This document shows positions 26,119-35,314 of a stretch of 64,000 bases of DNA, one piece after another. This DNA comes from VGSG01 sp040756375 (GTDB lineage Bacteria; Desulfobacterota; Desulfomonilia; Desulfomonilales; Desulfomonilaceae), in the NCBI GenBank assembly GCA_040756375.1, contig JBFLZC010000006.1, forward strand, positions 173,016 through 237,015. The letters run 5' to 3'. The position numbers and the translations under genes are program-made. The stretch's first letter is position 1, and each line of letters starts with the position of its first letter. The notes under the pieces are model-generated. The model was not told where the DNA came from and ran no database searches. It worked only from the letters and a program-made list of their open reading frames with translations.

Positions 26119-26349
26119 ATGGTGTAATTTTATTATTTTTTTGACAATAAGTCCTTAGATACCATGTCCCAGGGCTCGCTCATTGATCCGAAACCAACTG
26201 TGGACACAATCGTTCAGTTACGCGAGGCACGGCGTCCAATTCTCTTGACTCAGCCTGGCCTCCGTTTTCCGTATGCGCTTACGGTCCTTCCGGCGAGCTT
26301 CCATAACTTGCCAGTCACAACGCAATATGACAGTGCTGCCATCGAGTCT

Positions 26350-26387
26350 GGTGCCACGGATATGTCCCGTCCCGCGGGACTCATCCG
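26350..26387 (-). repeat. Dispersed stem-loop repeat, GTGGCACC family, copy 1
   Basis: A 38-base element starting GGTGCCACGGATATGTCCCG and ending GGGACTCATCCG. It matches the element at 29690-29727 in reverse orientation with only two differences. The region 26160-26640 around it contains no convincing gene. Confidence 0.7.
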
Positions 26388-26475
26388 CGCTTGTCGGTTC
26401 TTGCCCGACGGCCGACGAGAGCCTCTCCAGCTGTGGAATCCCAATCCTAGGACGTTCCTCCGGACCAGACCGGCA

Positions 26476-26505
26476 CGGATGAGCCTTCGGCACATCCGTG
26501 GCACC
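26476..26505 (+). repeat. Dispersed stem-loop repeat, GTGGCACC family, copy 2 (short)
   Basis: Same ends as the other copies (CGGATGAG ... CACATCCGTGGCACC) but with a shortened GC loop. It lies in reverse orientation about 90 bases from copy 1. Confidence 0.6.
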
Positions 26506-26639
26506 AGATTTCCATCCACTCCTGCACAGTGAGACCCACGTTCAGGTAAGGGGCCGGAATTCAGGCCTGTATGCTCCGCAGGAAGGAGGGTACCTTCCCC
26601 GGAGTAACTGAATGGATACACGGCAAACCGCTCTCAACA

Positions 26640-26668
26640 TTGACTCTTTAGCCGACGCTGGTTATGCT
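26640..26668 (+). promoter_or_regulatory. Promoter of mtnA-pncB
   Basis: -35 TTGACT (26640-26645), 17-base spacer, -10 TATGCT (26663-26668). The leader to the mtnA start at 26745 would be about 70 bases. No riboswitch fold was recognised in it. Confidence 0.55.
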
Positions 26669-26744
26669 GGCTCTCTCAACTTCGCCGGGCTTCTTAGTGC
26701 CCCGCATTCGCTCTCAAACGGCAAAAGAGCATGAAAGGACGTTC

Positions 26745-27815
26745 ATGGTGGAAGATCCTTTTAGGACCATAGAGTGGAAGGGCGATCATATCAGGCTCCT
26801 AGATCAGACCCGCCTCCCCGCGGAGGAGCTGTACCTGGAGATTCGCACGGTGGACCAGATATGCGATGCCATACGGCGTCTCGCGGTTCGAGGAGCTCCG
26901 GCTATTGGAGTGGCCGCGGCCATGGGCGTTGCGCTGGGAATGCTCGATGCTGGTTCCCATGATCGGGAAGCCTTCCGGAGTAGGTTCCAGGCAGTTTGCG
27001 ATCAGATTGCAGCAACCCGTCCGACCGCGGTGAATCTCTTCTGGGCTGTGGAGCGCATGAAGGGTGTGGTCGCTCGTTTGGGGGATCGGGATCTCCGAGA
27101 AGTTCAGCGGCGCCTGGTCGAAGAGGCAGTATTGATGGAACAGGAGGATCGTTTGCTGTGCAAGCGCATAGGCGTGTCCGGAGCGGGCCTGCTGAACGAT
27201 GGCGAAACGGTGCTGACCCATTGCAATGCGGGTGGATGCGCGACGGCCGGCTATGGAACCGCTTTGGGCGTCATCCGAGCCGCATTTGAGCAAGGAAAGA
27301 AAATCAGTGTCGTTTCGGACGAGACGCGGCCGCTGAATCAGGGCGCTCGCATCACAGCGTGGGAACTAATGAAGCTTGGCATCCCGGTCACGCTGATCCC
27401 GGACAATACAGCGGGCGCGCTCATGCAAAGAGGCGAAATTCAAAAGGTGGTTGTTGGCGCGGACCGCATAGCCGCGAATGGTGATGCGGCGAACAAGATC
27501 GGCACCTACTCTGTCGCGGTGCTTGCCAGGTATCACGAAGTCCCCTTTTACGTGGCCGCGCCCCTATCCACCATCGACATGTCCATACCAGTGGGTACCG
27601 GAATACCCATTGAGGAACGTGACCCCACGGAGGTCACTCATATCGGCGGTGTGAGGATTGCCCCTGAGGGAGTGCGTGTCCGCAACATCGCTTTTGATGT
27701 GACGCCTCACCAACTCATTGCAGGCATTATCACCGAGCATGGAATAGCGCGCGAGCCTTATGAGGAGGCTTTCAAGGCGTTTTTCATGGAGAAGCGGAAG
27801 GAGACCGAAACATGA
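26745..27815 (+). CDS. mtnA: S-methyl-5-thioribose-1-phosphate isomerase
   Basis: A 356-residue enzyme converting methylthioribose-1-phosphate to methylthioribulose-1-phosphate in methionine salvage (and in related 5-deoxy-sugar shunts). Family signatures: RGAPAIGVAAAMGVALG near the N-terminus, the catalytic Cys in LTHCNAGGCATAGYGTALG and the catalytic Asp in GADRIAANGDAANKIGTYS. The start at 26745 has AAAGGA upstream and matches family length; an in-frame codon 27 residues earlier is unlikely. No other mtn genes are nearby. Its stop overlaps the pncB start (ATGA), so the two are co-translated. Confidence 0.93.
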   Translation: MVEDPFRTIEWKGDHIRLLDQTRLPAEELYLEIRTVDQICDAIRRLAVRGAPAIGVAAAMGVALGMLDAGSHDREAFRSRFQAVCDQIAATRPTAVNLFWAVERMKGVVARLGDRDLREVQRRLVEEAVLMEQEDRLLCKRIGVSGAGLLNDGETVLTHCNAGGCATAGYGTALGVIRAAFEQGKKISVVSDETRPLNQGARITAWELMKLGIPVTLIPDNTAGALMQRGEIQKVVVGADRIAANGDAANKIGTYSVAVLARYHEVPFYVAAPLSTIDMSIPVGTGIPIEERDPTEVTHIGGVRIAPEGVRVRNIAFDVTPHQLIAGIITEHGIAREPYEEAFKAFFMEKRKETET

Positions 27816-29395
27816 AACCTGTCTTCCGTGATCCGGCAACCGGCAGGCTTCTGGATCGCGTGGAACTGATAGACTCTGAAACCGGATCGGACCTCGGCGA
27901 ACTCGATGCAGCGCGAGGCATGGATGGTCTGCGCAGGCACAATCGCACGATGGACACTGACCTGTATGAGCTCACCATGTGTGCCGGGTACGGTGTGCTG
28001 GGAAAGAGGGACCAGTTAGCCTGCTTTGACCTGTACTACCGTAAAAATCCGGACAACGGCGGCTTCTGCGTCTTTGCGGGGCTCCAATCCGTAATCGATT
28101 ATGTCAAAAACCTGCGCGTGTACCCCGATGACGTCGAATATCTCAGGAGCCTCGGACTCTTTCCCGAGGAGGCCCTCCAGCTGCTCGTGGACGGGATCAA
28201 ATTCACGGGGGACATCTGGGCCGTCCCTGAGGGTACGGTGGTTTTCCCGAACGAGCCTCTCATTCGGGTAATCGCTCCCATTGCGGAGGCCCAAGTTCTG
28301 GAGACCACACTGCTCGCTATTGTCGGTCACCAGACGTTGATCGCCACTAAAGCTGCCCGGTTGTGCCTCGCAACCAAAGGTGCGCCGGTAGTGGATTTCG
28401 GCACTCGGCGAGCGCACGGTCTGGACGCTGCTCTGTACGGCGCACGGGCAGCGTATATCGGAGGGTGCGTGGGCACGTCCAACGTGAAGGCCGGCAAGCT
28501 TTTTGGGATTCCGGTCCGGGGCACTCACGCGCATAGCTGGGTGGAGAGCTTTGATGACGAGTTGGAAGCATTCCGGGGGTTTTCCAAGGTGTTTCCGGAT
28601 AATTGCGTGCTACTGGTCGATACGTACGAAACCGTGGAAGGCGTTCGGCGAGCCATCCAGGTTGCTCAGGAAATGAAGAAGGCCGGGAAGAAGCTTGCAG
28701 GAATCAGGATAGACAGCGGAGACCTGGCATATTACTCCAAGGCCGCTCGCTTCCTGCTTGACGAAGCGGGGTTTGCCGAGGTCAAGATATTGGCCAGCAG
28801 CGACCTGGATGAATGGTTGATCCACAGCCTCTCGGAGCAGGGTGCGAAGATCGACGTTTGGTGCGTCGGCACACGTCTCATCACGTCGTATCAAACTCCC
28901 GCGCTCGGAGTGGTGTACAAACTCATGGCCGCGGACCACGGCGACGGTAAGTTGGTACCCAAAATAAAGATTTCCGAGAATCCCGAGAAGGTCACAAACC
29001 CGGGCGTGAAGAAGATCGTCCGGTTCTACAATGGACACGGGAACATGATCGGTGACCTGCTCGCTGACGCGGACGAGCCTCTTCCCACAGGCGATCCGGT
29101 CAGAGCGCACCACCCTATGTACGATTACATGAAAAAGACGTATCGGGCCCCGTACAAGGTTAGAGAAGTGCTTGTTCCTGTTTTCGTCAAGGGAGAACAG
29201 ACCTACGAGCCCCCGCCCCTTTCAGAGACGCGCGACCATGCCGCGAGCGAGATTGCAAGTCTCGAACCTGAGTACAAGAGATTCTCCAACCCGCATATTT
29301 ATAAAGTCTCGCTCTCGGACACGGTTTATCGCAACAAAAAGTCGCTCCTGGAGTACTATCAGGACAAGAATCATCTCCGTCTACCCCGGCAATGA
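27812..29395 (+). CDS. pncB: Nicotinate phosphoribosyltransferase
   Basis: A 527-residue enzyme making nicotinate mononucleotide from nicotinate and PRPP in NAD salvage. Visible features: TDLYELTMCAGY at about 48, VDFGTRRAHGLDAALYGARAAYIGG in the catalytic barrel, GTHAHSWVESF, and IDSGDLAYYSKAARFLLDEAGF near the phosphate site. The first 46 residues (MKPVFRDPATGRLLDRVELI...) precede the usual family start and look like a genuine leader, because the ATG overlaps the mtnA stop. An internal Met47 has no Shine-Dalgarno. Confidence 0.92.
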   Translation: MKPVFRDPATGRLLDRVELIDSETGSDLGELDAARGMDGLRRHNRTMDTDLYELTMCAGYGVLGKRDQLACFDLYYRKNPDNGGFCVFAGLQSVIDYVKNLRVYPDDVEYLRSLGLFPEEALQLLVDGIKFTGDIWAVPEGTVVFPNEPLIRVIAPIAEAQVLETTLLAIVGHQTLIATKAARLCLATKGAPVVDFGTRRAHGLDAALYGARAAYIGGCVGTSNVKAGKLFGIPVRGTHAHSWVESFDDELEAFRGFSKVFPDNCVLLVDTYETVEGVRRAIQVAQEMKKAGKKLAGIRIDSGDLAYYSKAARFLLDEAGFAEVKILASSDLDEWLIHSLSEQGAKIDVWCVGTRLITSYQTPALGVVYKLMAADHGDGKLVPKIKISENPEKVTNPGVKKIVRFYNGHGNMIGDLLADADEPLPTGDPVRAHHPMYDYMKKTYRAPYKVREVLVPVFVKGEQTYEPPPLSETRDHAASEIASLEPEYKRFSNPHIYKVSLSDTVYRNKKSLLEYYQDKNHLRLPRQ

Positions 29396-29543
29396 CGGGC
29401 TAGTCCGGAGGTGAGCGTTGGCGCCTAGTGGTTGCCATCTAACTGACGGAAACGCCTCCAACCAAAGATCTTGTGCCATAGAGCAACCCTCGAAAGTAAG
29501 CGCGGATCCATTAGTAGGTGCTCCCGCGCGACGCGGGACTGGC

Positions 29544-29583
29544 TTGCCCAGCAGTGCCTTATCGGGGAAGCACTGCTGGGCAA
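29544..29583. repeat. 14-bp perfect stem-loop
   Basis: TTGCCCAGCAGTGC (29544-29557) and its exact complement (29570-29583) around 12 bases. It lies about 150 bases after pncB without a T-tract and is probably a dispersed repeat or RNA 3' end structure. A GTGGCACCCG string follows it at 29590. Confidence 0.6.
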
Positions 29584-29689
29584 ACCAGCAGTGGCACCCG
29601 ATGCATGATCCTCATTCATTGCATTCCCAATCCAAGACGTGAGGACTTTTGAGAATCACCACAAACGCGCCACCGAGCTCCACATTGCA

Positions 29690-29727
29690 CGGATGAGTCC
29701 CGCGGGGCGGGACACATCCGTGGCACC
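29690..29727 (+). repeat. Dispersed stem-loop repeat, GTGGCACC family, copy 3
   Basis: Begins CGGATGAGTCCCGCGGGGCG and ends CATCCGTGGCACC. It is the near-identical inverse of the element at 26350-26387 (36 of 38 bases) and can fold into a stem of CGGATG and GTCCC with CATCCG and GGGAC. Confidence 0.7.
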
Positions 29728-30046
29728 AAATCCATCGACTCTCGCCTACTGGCACCTACATCTTTTGACCACTGCTGGCCGCCCGCGCACTTGACAAGGC
29801 CAAAGGCGGTGCCCAAATGTATTGTTGGGCAGGGGCACAGATAACAGCCGGGTTTTATTGGGTTATTTCCAGGGTCTCTCTCTGTTTCTCAATAGACCTT
29901 ATATATTAGCTATTGCCCCGTGAGTTCCTCTTTCGCGCCTGCCGGGTGATCCAGGCAACCGGATCGCGTGGGAATCGCTCCTGCACCAAACGAACAAGGG
30001 AAGCTGTCTCATCGGACAGTCGGCACAAAGCATCTCAGGGAGGCCC

Positions 30047-30793
30047 ATGGTGGATGAAACTAAGGTCAAGGACGTGAAGATACCTATTAACAGGACTCCA
30101 GCCCCCGTCACTAAGGTGAGCGAAGAGGTTCCCCGAGACGAAGAGAACGAAAAACGTGCTGTTCCGCCGGCAGAAAGGCCCCAACCTGAGTCTGAAGCGG
30201 AAACGCTCGAGGGACTGGTGGCACAGGCCGAGGAAAACGTCAACCGGTGGCCCAAGGCCGCGGAAGTACTCCGGATCGTCAAAGATGCTGGGAAAGGTTC
30301 AGAGGTTGAGTGGGACCGGGACCGCGCTCAGTGCGCTCAGCTCCTGGTAGACCTGGCAAGAGAGGCTTTTGACAAGCAGGATCGCTGGATACGATCGGTG
30401 GCAGAACTGGACAACTTCCGGAAGAGGACTGCCCAGGAACGGCAAAAGCTCTTGAAGTACCGCAACGAGGAGCTGCTTCTGGACCTTCTCCCCGTACTGG
30501 ACAATTTCGAGAGGGCTATGGAGCATTCGGAGCCCACGGGCCCCTCGGAGGGCTTCTTGGAAGGCGTGCTGATGATTGCACAGATGCTCACGGACGCGCT
30601 GGCCAAGCATGGAGTGAAGAAAATCGAGTCTCTGGGGCAGCCGTTCGACCCGACCATTCATGAGGCTATCGCGGCGGTTCCTGCAGTAGGGCAGAAGCCG
30701 AATACCGTGATAGACGTGGTTGAAGACGGATACATGTATCAGGATCGCCTGCTGCGACCGGCTCGCGTGGTCGTTGCGGCGGGTAAGCAATGA
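30047..30793 (+). CDS. grpE: GrpE nucleotide-exchange factor
   Basis: A 248-residue co-chaperone that releases ADP from DnaK. The family domain occupies about 100-246: AELDNFRKRTAQERQKLLKYRNEELLLDLLPVLDNFERAM, and the beta domain GQPFDPTIHEAIAAVPAVGQKPNTVIDVVEDGYMYQDRLLRPARVVVA. The N-terminal ~95 residues are acidic, Pro-rich and probably disordered, longer than in E. coli GrpE. GGGAGG precedes the ATG. It is followed by dnaK in the same direction; hrcA and dnaJ are not in the window. Confidence 0.94.
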   Translation: MVDETKVKDVKIPINRTPAPVTKVSEEVPRDEENEKRAVPPAERPQPESEAETLEGLVAQAEENVNRWPKAAEVLRIVKDAGKGSEVEWDRDRAQCAQLLVDLAREAFDKQDRWIRSVAELDNFRKRTAQERQKLLKYRNEELLLDLLPVLDNFERAMEHSEPTGPSEGFLEGVLMIAQMLTDALAKHGVKKIESLGQPFDPTIHEAIAAVPAVGQKPNTVIDVVEDGYMYQDRLLRPARVVVAAGKQ

Positions 30794-30890
30794 GATAAAG
30801 GCGAAGACAGCCTTTTCGGCTAGTTTTTGAAGGACGACAAAATCGGCACTGAATATCGACCGATAGGATGCAAGCGGCGAGGAGGAAAAG

Positions 30891-32819
30891 ATGGCCGGCA
30901 AAGTGATAGGAATCGATCTGGGAACGACGAATTCGTGTGTCGCGGTGATGGAAGGAGGAGATCCGGTGGTGATCACCAATTCCGAGGGTGGTCGCACCAC
31001 GCCGTCTGTCGTGGCGTTCACGGATTCGGGAGAGCGCTTGGTGGGACAGGTGGCAAGAAGACAGGCCATCACGAACCACGAGAACACGCTCTTCGCCATT
31101 AAGCGACTAATCGGGAGAAAATTCACCGATCCCGAAGTGCAAAAGGACGTGAAAACCCTCCCCTTTAAGATCGTGGAGGGAAAGAACGGCGATGCCGGCG
31201 TCATGGTGCGAGGCACGGTGTATTCACCCCCTGAAATATCCGCCATGGTGCTACAGAAAATGAAGAAGACCGCGGAAGACTACCTGGGCCACGAGGTAAC
31301 CGAGGCGGTTATAACGGTCCCTGCATACTTCAATGATTCGCAACGACAGGCCACAAAGGACGCAGGTAGGATCGCCGGCCTGAGCGTGCTGCGCATCATC
31401 AACGAACCGACCGCGGCGTCTTTGGCCTATGGTTTGGAAAAGAAGAAAGATGAGAAGATAGCGGTCTTTGACCTAGGCGGGGGCACTTTTGACATTTCCA
31501 TCCTGGAAATCGGCGAAGGCGTCTTCGAGGTGAAGTCCACCAACGGCAATACCCACCTTGGTGGCGAAGATTTCGATCAGCGATTGATTGATTACCTGGC
31601 TGACGAGTTCAAGAAAGATCAGGGGATCGACCTTCGCAATGACAAGATGGCGTTGCAGCGCCTCAAGGAAGCTGGAGAAAAAGCGAAGATCGAGCTCAGC
31701 TCTTCGATGGAGACCGATATCAATCTACCCTTTATCACCGCGGACGCATCGGGCCCCAAACATCTGACCACGAAACTGACCCGTTCCAAGCTTGAATCAT
31801 TGGTGGACGACCTGATCGAGAAGACCGTCGAACCGTGCAAGACCGCTTTGAAAGATGCGGGACTCACCGCCAACGACATCGACGAAGTAATTCTGGTCGG
31901 TGGCATGACGCGTATGCCGGCAGTTCAAGCCAGGGTGAAGCAACTTTTTGGCAAGGAACCTCACAAGGGCGTCAATCCCGACGAAGTGGTGGCTGTGGGG
32001 GCCGCAATTCAGGCGGCAGTGCTTACCGGCGAAGTCAAGGATGTGTTGCTCCTGGACGTGACTCCGCTCTCTCTCGGTATCGAGACCCTGGGAGGTGTTT
32101 TCACCAAACTTATCGAGAAGAACACCACCATCCCCACGAAGAAGGGCCAGGTCTTCTCCACTGCATCGGACAATCAACCTGCGGTGTCGATCCATGTGTT
32201 GCAGGGCGAACGAGAAATGGCCGCATACAACAAGACCCTCGGCCGTTTCGAGCTGTCAGGAATCCCGCCCGCACCCAGAGGCGTGCCTCAGATCGAAGTC
32301 ACGTTTGACATCGACGCCAACGGCATTGTGCACGTTTCCGCTAAGGATCTGGGCACCGGCCGCGAACAGTCCATAAAGATCACCGCGTCCAGTGGGCTTA
32401 CCGAAGAAGAGATCCAACAAATGGTCAAGGACGCGGAATCTCACGCCGCGGACGACAGGGCCAAGCGTGACTTGGCAGAGGCTAAGAACCAGGCCGACTC
32501 GATGGTGTACATGACCGAGAAGTCGCTCAAAGAACATGGGGACAAGATCGACGCGTCGACCAAGAGTGCGATCGAAGCCGCCATCAACAAGACCAAAACC
32601 GCTATGGAAGGCTCGGACGCCCAGGCCATTCGGGCTGCCTCGGAAGAACTCCAGCAGGCTTCTCACAAACTGGCCGAGGCGATGTATCAGCAGGCCGGTG
32701 CAGGCGCAGGCCAACAACAAGCAGGCGCGGGTCAGGCCGGCGGAGCTTCAGCCGGCGCTAAACCCGAAGAGGACGTGGTGGATGCCGACTTCACCGAAGT
32801 CAAGGAAGAGCGCAAGTAG
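30891..32819 (+). CDS. dnaK: Chaperone DnaK (Hsp70)
   Basis: A complete 642-residue Hsp70. Signatures: IDLGTTNSCVAVMEGG at the start, VFDLGGGTFDISILEIG at about 195, VILVGGMTRMPAVQ at about 335, the linker VLLLDVTPLSLGIET and the substrate domain. The C-terminus has the Gly/Ala/Gln-rich tail and ends EEDVVDADFTEVKEERK, the usual DnaK finish. GGAGGAAAAG precedes the ATG. It works with GrpE immediately upstream. Confidence 0.97.
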   Translation: MAGKVIGIDLGTTNSCVAVMEGGDPVVITNSEGGRTTPSVVAFTDSGERLVGQVARRQAITNHENTLFAIKRLIGRKFTDPEVQKDVKTLPFKIVEGKNGDAGVMVRGTVYSPPEISAMVLQKMKKTAEDYLGHEVTEAVITVPAYFNDSQRQATKDAGRIAGLSVLRIINEPTAASLAYGLEKKKDEKIAVFDLGGGTFDISILEIGEGVFEVKSTNGNTHLGGEDFDQRLIDYLADEFKKDQGIDLRNDKMALQRLKEAGEKAKIELSSSMETDINLPFITADASGPKHLTTKLTRSKLESLVDDLIEKTVEPCKTALKDAGLTANDIDEVILVGGMTRMPAVQARVKQLFGKEPHKGVNPDEVVAVGAAIQAAVLTGEVKDVLLLDVTPLSLGIETLGGVFTKLIEKNTTIPTKKGQVFSTASDNQPAVSIHVLQGEREMAAYNKTLGRFELSGIPPAPRGVPQIEVTFDIDANGIVHVSAKDLGTGREQSIKITASSGLTEEEIQQMVKDAESHAADDRAKRDLAEAKNQADSMVYMTEKSLKEHGDKIDASTKSAIEAAINKTKTAMEGSDAQAIRAASEELQQASHKLAEAMYQQAGAGAGQQQAGAGQAGGASAGAKPEEDVVDADFTEVKEERK

Positions 32820-32969
32820 CGCCTGTTCGCCACTCAACGCTTGCATAATCAACGGCAACCGGCCCACAAACCTCCTCAGGGTCGTTCCACGGTCCGCATC
32901 GAGCCTTTCTTTCAGCCGGGAGAAAGCGCACGGTGCGGACAAATCTATTCATGACGGACGAGTTTCCGT

Positions 32970-33401
32970 ATGCGCGTGATCACGGCTCTAACCCTTTTCG
33001 CCCTCTTATCTCTTTCGATCTTCCAACCCGTGGGCTTAGCCCAGGGGCCGCGCAACGGCTCGCCTCGGAGTCTGGCGGAAGGGATACTGAAAGGAATAAC
33101 CGAAGGGATCGCCAAAGGGGATTATAACCTCTACTCGTCCCGATTCTCTTCCGCCATGAAGAGCGCGCAGAACAGAACCATGTTCCTTCAATTCAAGACC
33201 AACGTACAGAAGAGCCTGGGGTCTTTGCAGTCAATGGAATATCTGGGCTCCTACGAGCAGCAGGGCAATTTCATCACGCTCTTCAAAGCCCGATTCAGCA
33301 AGGATAAAGATGACGTGCTTATCAAGCTTGTCTTGGATCGAGCCACCCCGGATGCGCGAGTGACCGGCCTTTGGTTCGAGGCGCCCTCCCTGGAGCGTTA
33401 G
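32970..33401 (+). CDS. Small secreted hypothetical protein
   Basis: A 143-residue protein with a signal peptide (MRVITALTLFALLSLSIFQPVGLAQ) and a mature alpha+beta domain (AEGILKGITEGIAKGDYNLYSSRFSSAMKSAQN ... MEYLGSYEQQGNFITLFKARFSKDKDDVLIKLVLDRA ... VTGLWFEAP). The helix-then-sheet pattern ending in VTGLWF recalls the NTF2-like/DUF3887-type folds of secreted proteins, but I cannot assign it. The Shine-Dalgarno is weak (GGACGAG). A dispersed repeat begins just after its stop. Confidence 0.7.
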   Translation: MRVITALTLFALLSLSIFQPVGLAQGPRNGSPRSLAEGILKGITEGIAKGDYNLYSSRFSSAMKSAQNRTMFLQFKTNVQKSLGSLQSMEYLGSYEQQGNFITLFKARFSKDKDDVLIKLVLDRATPDARVTGLWFEAPSLER

Positions 33402-33404
33402 GGC

Positions 33405-33495
33405 TAGAAGCGCTTGCAAGACCTACGAGCTTTTGAAAAAGTGGCCGGGAAGGCCCTTTTTGTTCGGCCTTCCCGGACCCCTCCCCAAAAACTCC
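33405..33495 (+). repeat. Dispersed CCGGGAAGGCC stem element, copy a
   Basis: Starts right after the stop of the preceding gene with GAAGCGCTTGCAA. It contains an 11-bp perfect stem (CCGGGAAGGCC 33445-33455 with GGCCTTCCCGG 33466-33476) and ends ACCCCTCCCCAAAAACTCC. The same architecture recurs at 57656-57750, 59134-59500 and 61173-61258. Position after stop codons suggests use as a transcription terminator. Confidence 0.75.
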
Positions 33496-33659
33496 TGTTT
33501 TTCCAACCAGCTTCACCGCAGTCGTGATTGTAGATGTCATATTCGGACAAGGGCTCCAGCTCTGCGTAACCGAATGACTACTTACCTCAGATACATTCCT
33601 CTTCGCCGCAGGATGCAAATGGGCTATAATATTGGTCAGTTTCCGGGGTGGATGTCTCC

Positions 33660-35285
33660 ATGGCAATGCGGCACGTCAAGATTAGTCAATTTGTTGACGA
33701 TGTGCGCTCGGGCATGACCGACTTTGAGCTGATGGAGAAGCACTGCCTCTCACTACGACAACTTCAGTCGGTTTTTGACAAGTTGTTGGCAGCGGGCACG
33801 CTCGATCCGATTGACCTGGAAGGAATCGAGCCGGAGCTTGATCCTACCGTTAAACTCACCGGCCCATGCCCATCCTGCGGCAGGCCTATGCTCAGCTCAG
33901 CCGATATTTGCCCCAGTTGCGGTCTTGATAATCCCATCACAGAAATCAAAGAGTTGATGCCTTCTGGGGAGACCATCGAGGAACCCCCGCGAGAGGGCGT
34001 GGCCGATTTGGAGAAAAGCCAGGTTGCTGAACTGATGGACATAGAAGCGCTCGCCGGGACCTTCATTCCTGACGAAATGGAGAAAGAAGGACCTGCCGGG
34101 ACTTCCATTGCCGATGAAATCGAGAAGGAAGTCTCTGAGCCGCTTCAAGTCCTGCCGGTTCACTCTTCTGCGGTTTCCCTTCGCGACTTTCCCGTGCCGG
34201 AGGAAGCGCCCCGTTCACGCCTTCGGCAAAAATTGCCTGTTAATCGGAAGGTTCTCATCGGCGCGTCTATGGTCGGTGTCGCTGTCATTGTGCTTCTGGT
34301 GGGGTTGTACGCAGGGACGCTAATATTTTCCTCTGATCGAGTTGCTTCTCCCGGTTCGAATGTGGAGAAACCTTCTCAGGGCCTTGTCACTCCCGAAAAG
34401 GTGAAAGAGACCCCTCCTCCGGCGAATCCGACTCCACCCGACCAGCCAAGTGTAAGCGTTGCTGAGGCGCCCCCCGAACCTCGGCCGACTCCATCGGGAA
34501 CTGAGAGAATTGCGGCGCGTCCGCAGACTTCCCCGCCTGTGGCAGTTCCGCCGGTTGTGCAAGATCCACAGCCATCCCGACAAGAGGTACTGATCGACCA
34601 GAGTACGCGGACTGCGAAAGGTTTGATTGGCACGCCTATTCCGCAGACACCACCCGAGGGGCCGACGCGGCTTGCTCCTCAGGCCTCGTTGGAAGAGGCG
34701 GTCAAGAGCGGAGACAGCCTACTCGTCAAGACCCTTCTAGAGCAAGGAAATGAGCCTAATAAGGCAACGTCCGAGGGGGAGACTCCTCTGACGTTGGCAG
34801 CGCGACGAGATAGCGAGGAAGTAGTCGCATTGCTGCTGCGACGGGGCGCGGATCCGACGTTGAAAAATAAGGCCGGCCGAACTCCGCTCGACATTTCCGT
34901 GGAGCAGGGGCACGCGGCCGCACTCAGGGTGCTTGTCGCTCACACCAAAGACAAGGCGGGCGTCAAACTGTTGGAGGCTTGCAGGAAAGACCAAGAACAG
35001 GTCGCGAAATTACTGATAGAGGGTGGAGCGAACGTCAATGCTCGCGACGAGATGGGAAATACGCCTCTGATGCTGGCAGTGGGAATGGGGAAAGTCAGAT
35101 TGGTGAGGGCCCTGCTGGCGGAAGGGGCTGACGTGAATGCTATCAACGAGAAGGGGATATCCGTGCTCGGATGGGCTTATTCACCTGTGATAGAGGGCGA
35201 ATTCTCCGTCCGGCAACGAAGGCAAATCGTAAGGTTGCTGAAAGAGTATGGCGCCATCCCGGGCGGAACCTTTTCCTCAAAATGA
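33660..35285 (+). CDS. Membrane-anchored zinc-ribbon / ankyrin-repeat protein
   Basis: A 541-residue protein. Residues 1-45 form a helical module (DVRSGMTDFELMEKHCLSLRQLQSVFDKLLAAG). A zinc ribbon follows (CPSCGRPMLSSADICPSCG), then an acidic linker, one membrane helix at about 197-222 (VLIGASMVGVAVIVLLVGLYAG) and a long Pro-rich stretch. Residues ~345-541 hold four to five ankyrin repeats (GETPLTLAARRDSEEVVALLLRRGADPTLKNKAGRTPLDIS ...). The ankyrins would be periplasmic and the ribbon cytoplasmic. The same N-terminal module plus ribbon occurs in the gene at 40650. A perfect TATAAT lies at 33625-33630. Function unknown; probably protein-protein contact. Confidence 0.82.
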   Translation: MAMRHVKISQFVDDVRSGMTDFELMEKHCLSLRQLQSVFDKLLAAGTLDPIDLEGIEPELDPTVKLTGPCPSCGRPMLSSADICPSCGLDNPITEIKELMPSGETIEEPPREGVADLEKSQVAELMDIEALAGTFIPDEMEKEGPAGTSIADEIEKEVSEPLQVLPVHSSAVSLRDFPVPEEAPRSRLRQKLPVNRKVLIGASMVGVAVIVLLVGLYAGTLIFSSDRVASPGSNVEKPSQGLVTPEKVKETPPPANPTPPDQPSVSVAEAPPEPRPTPSGTERIAARPQTSPPVAVPPVVQDPQPSRQEVLIDQSTRTAKGLIGTPIPQTPPEGPTRLAPQASLEEAVKSGDSLLVKTLLEQGNEPNKATSEGETPLTLAARRDSEEVVALLLRRGADPTLKNKAGRTPLDISVEQGHAAALRVLVAHTKDKAGVKLLEACRKDQEQVAKLLIEGGANVNARDEMGNTPLMLAVGMGKVRLVRALLAEGADVNAINEKGISVLGWAYSPVIEGEFSVRQRRQIVRLLKEYGAIPGGTFSSK

Positions 35286-35314
35286 CATAACCTCTCGCAT
35301 CGGTGCGAGACTCA

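Larger units (their letters stand above)
29396..30046. other. Intergenic region with repeats and possible heat-shock promoter
   Basis: No gene seen. It contains the stem-loop at 29544-29583 and the repeat at 29690-29727. About 250 bases before grpE lies CTTGACA (29790-29796), 15 bases, then CCCAAATGT (29812-29820), a loose match to the RpoH consensus. A CIRCE element was not found. TATATATTAG at about 29900 could be a -10. Confidence 0.4.

Noticed and set aside
26164..26621. Overlapping 122-123 codon frames on both strands
   Set aside because: They run through the dispersed repeats at 26350 and 26476 and lack Shine-Dalgarno sites; composition is not protein-like.
30794..30890. CIRCE operator or HrcA control of dnaK
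   Set aside because: No TTAGCACTC-N9-GAGTGCTAA pattern upstream of grpE or dnaK.
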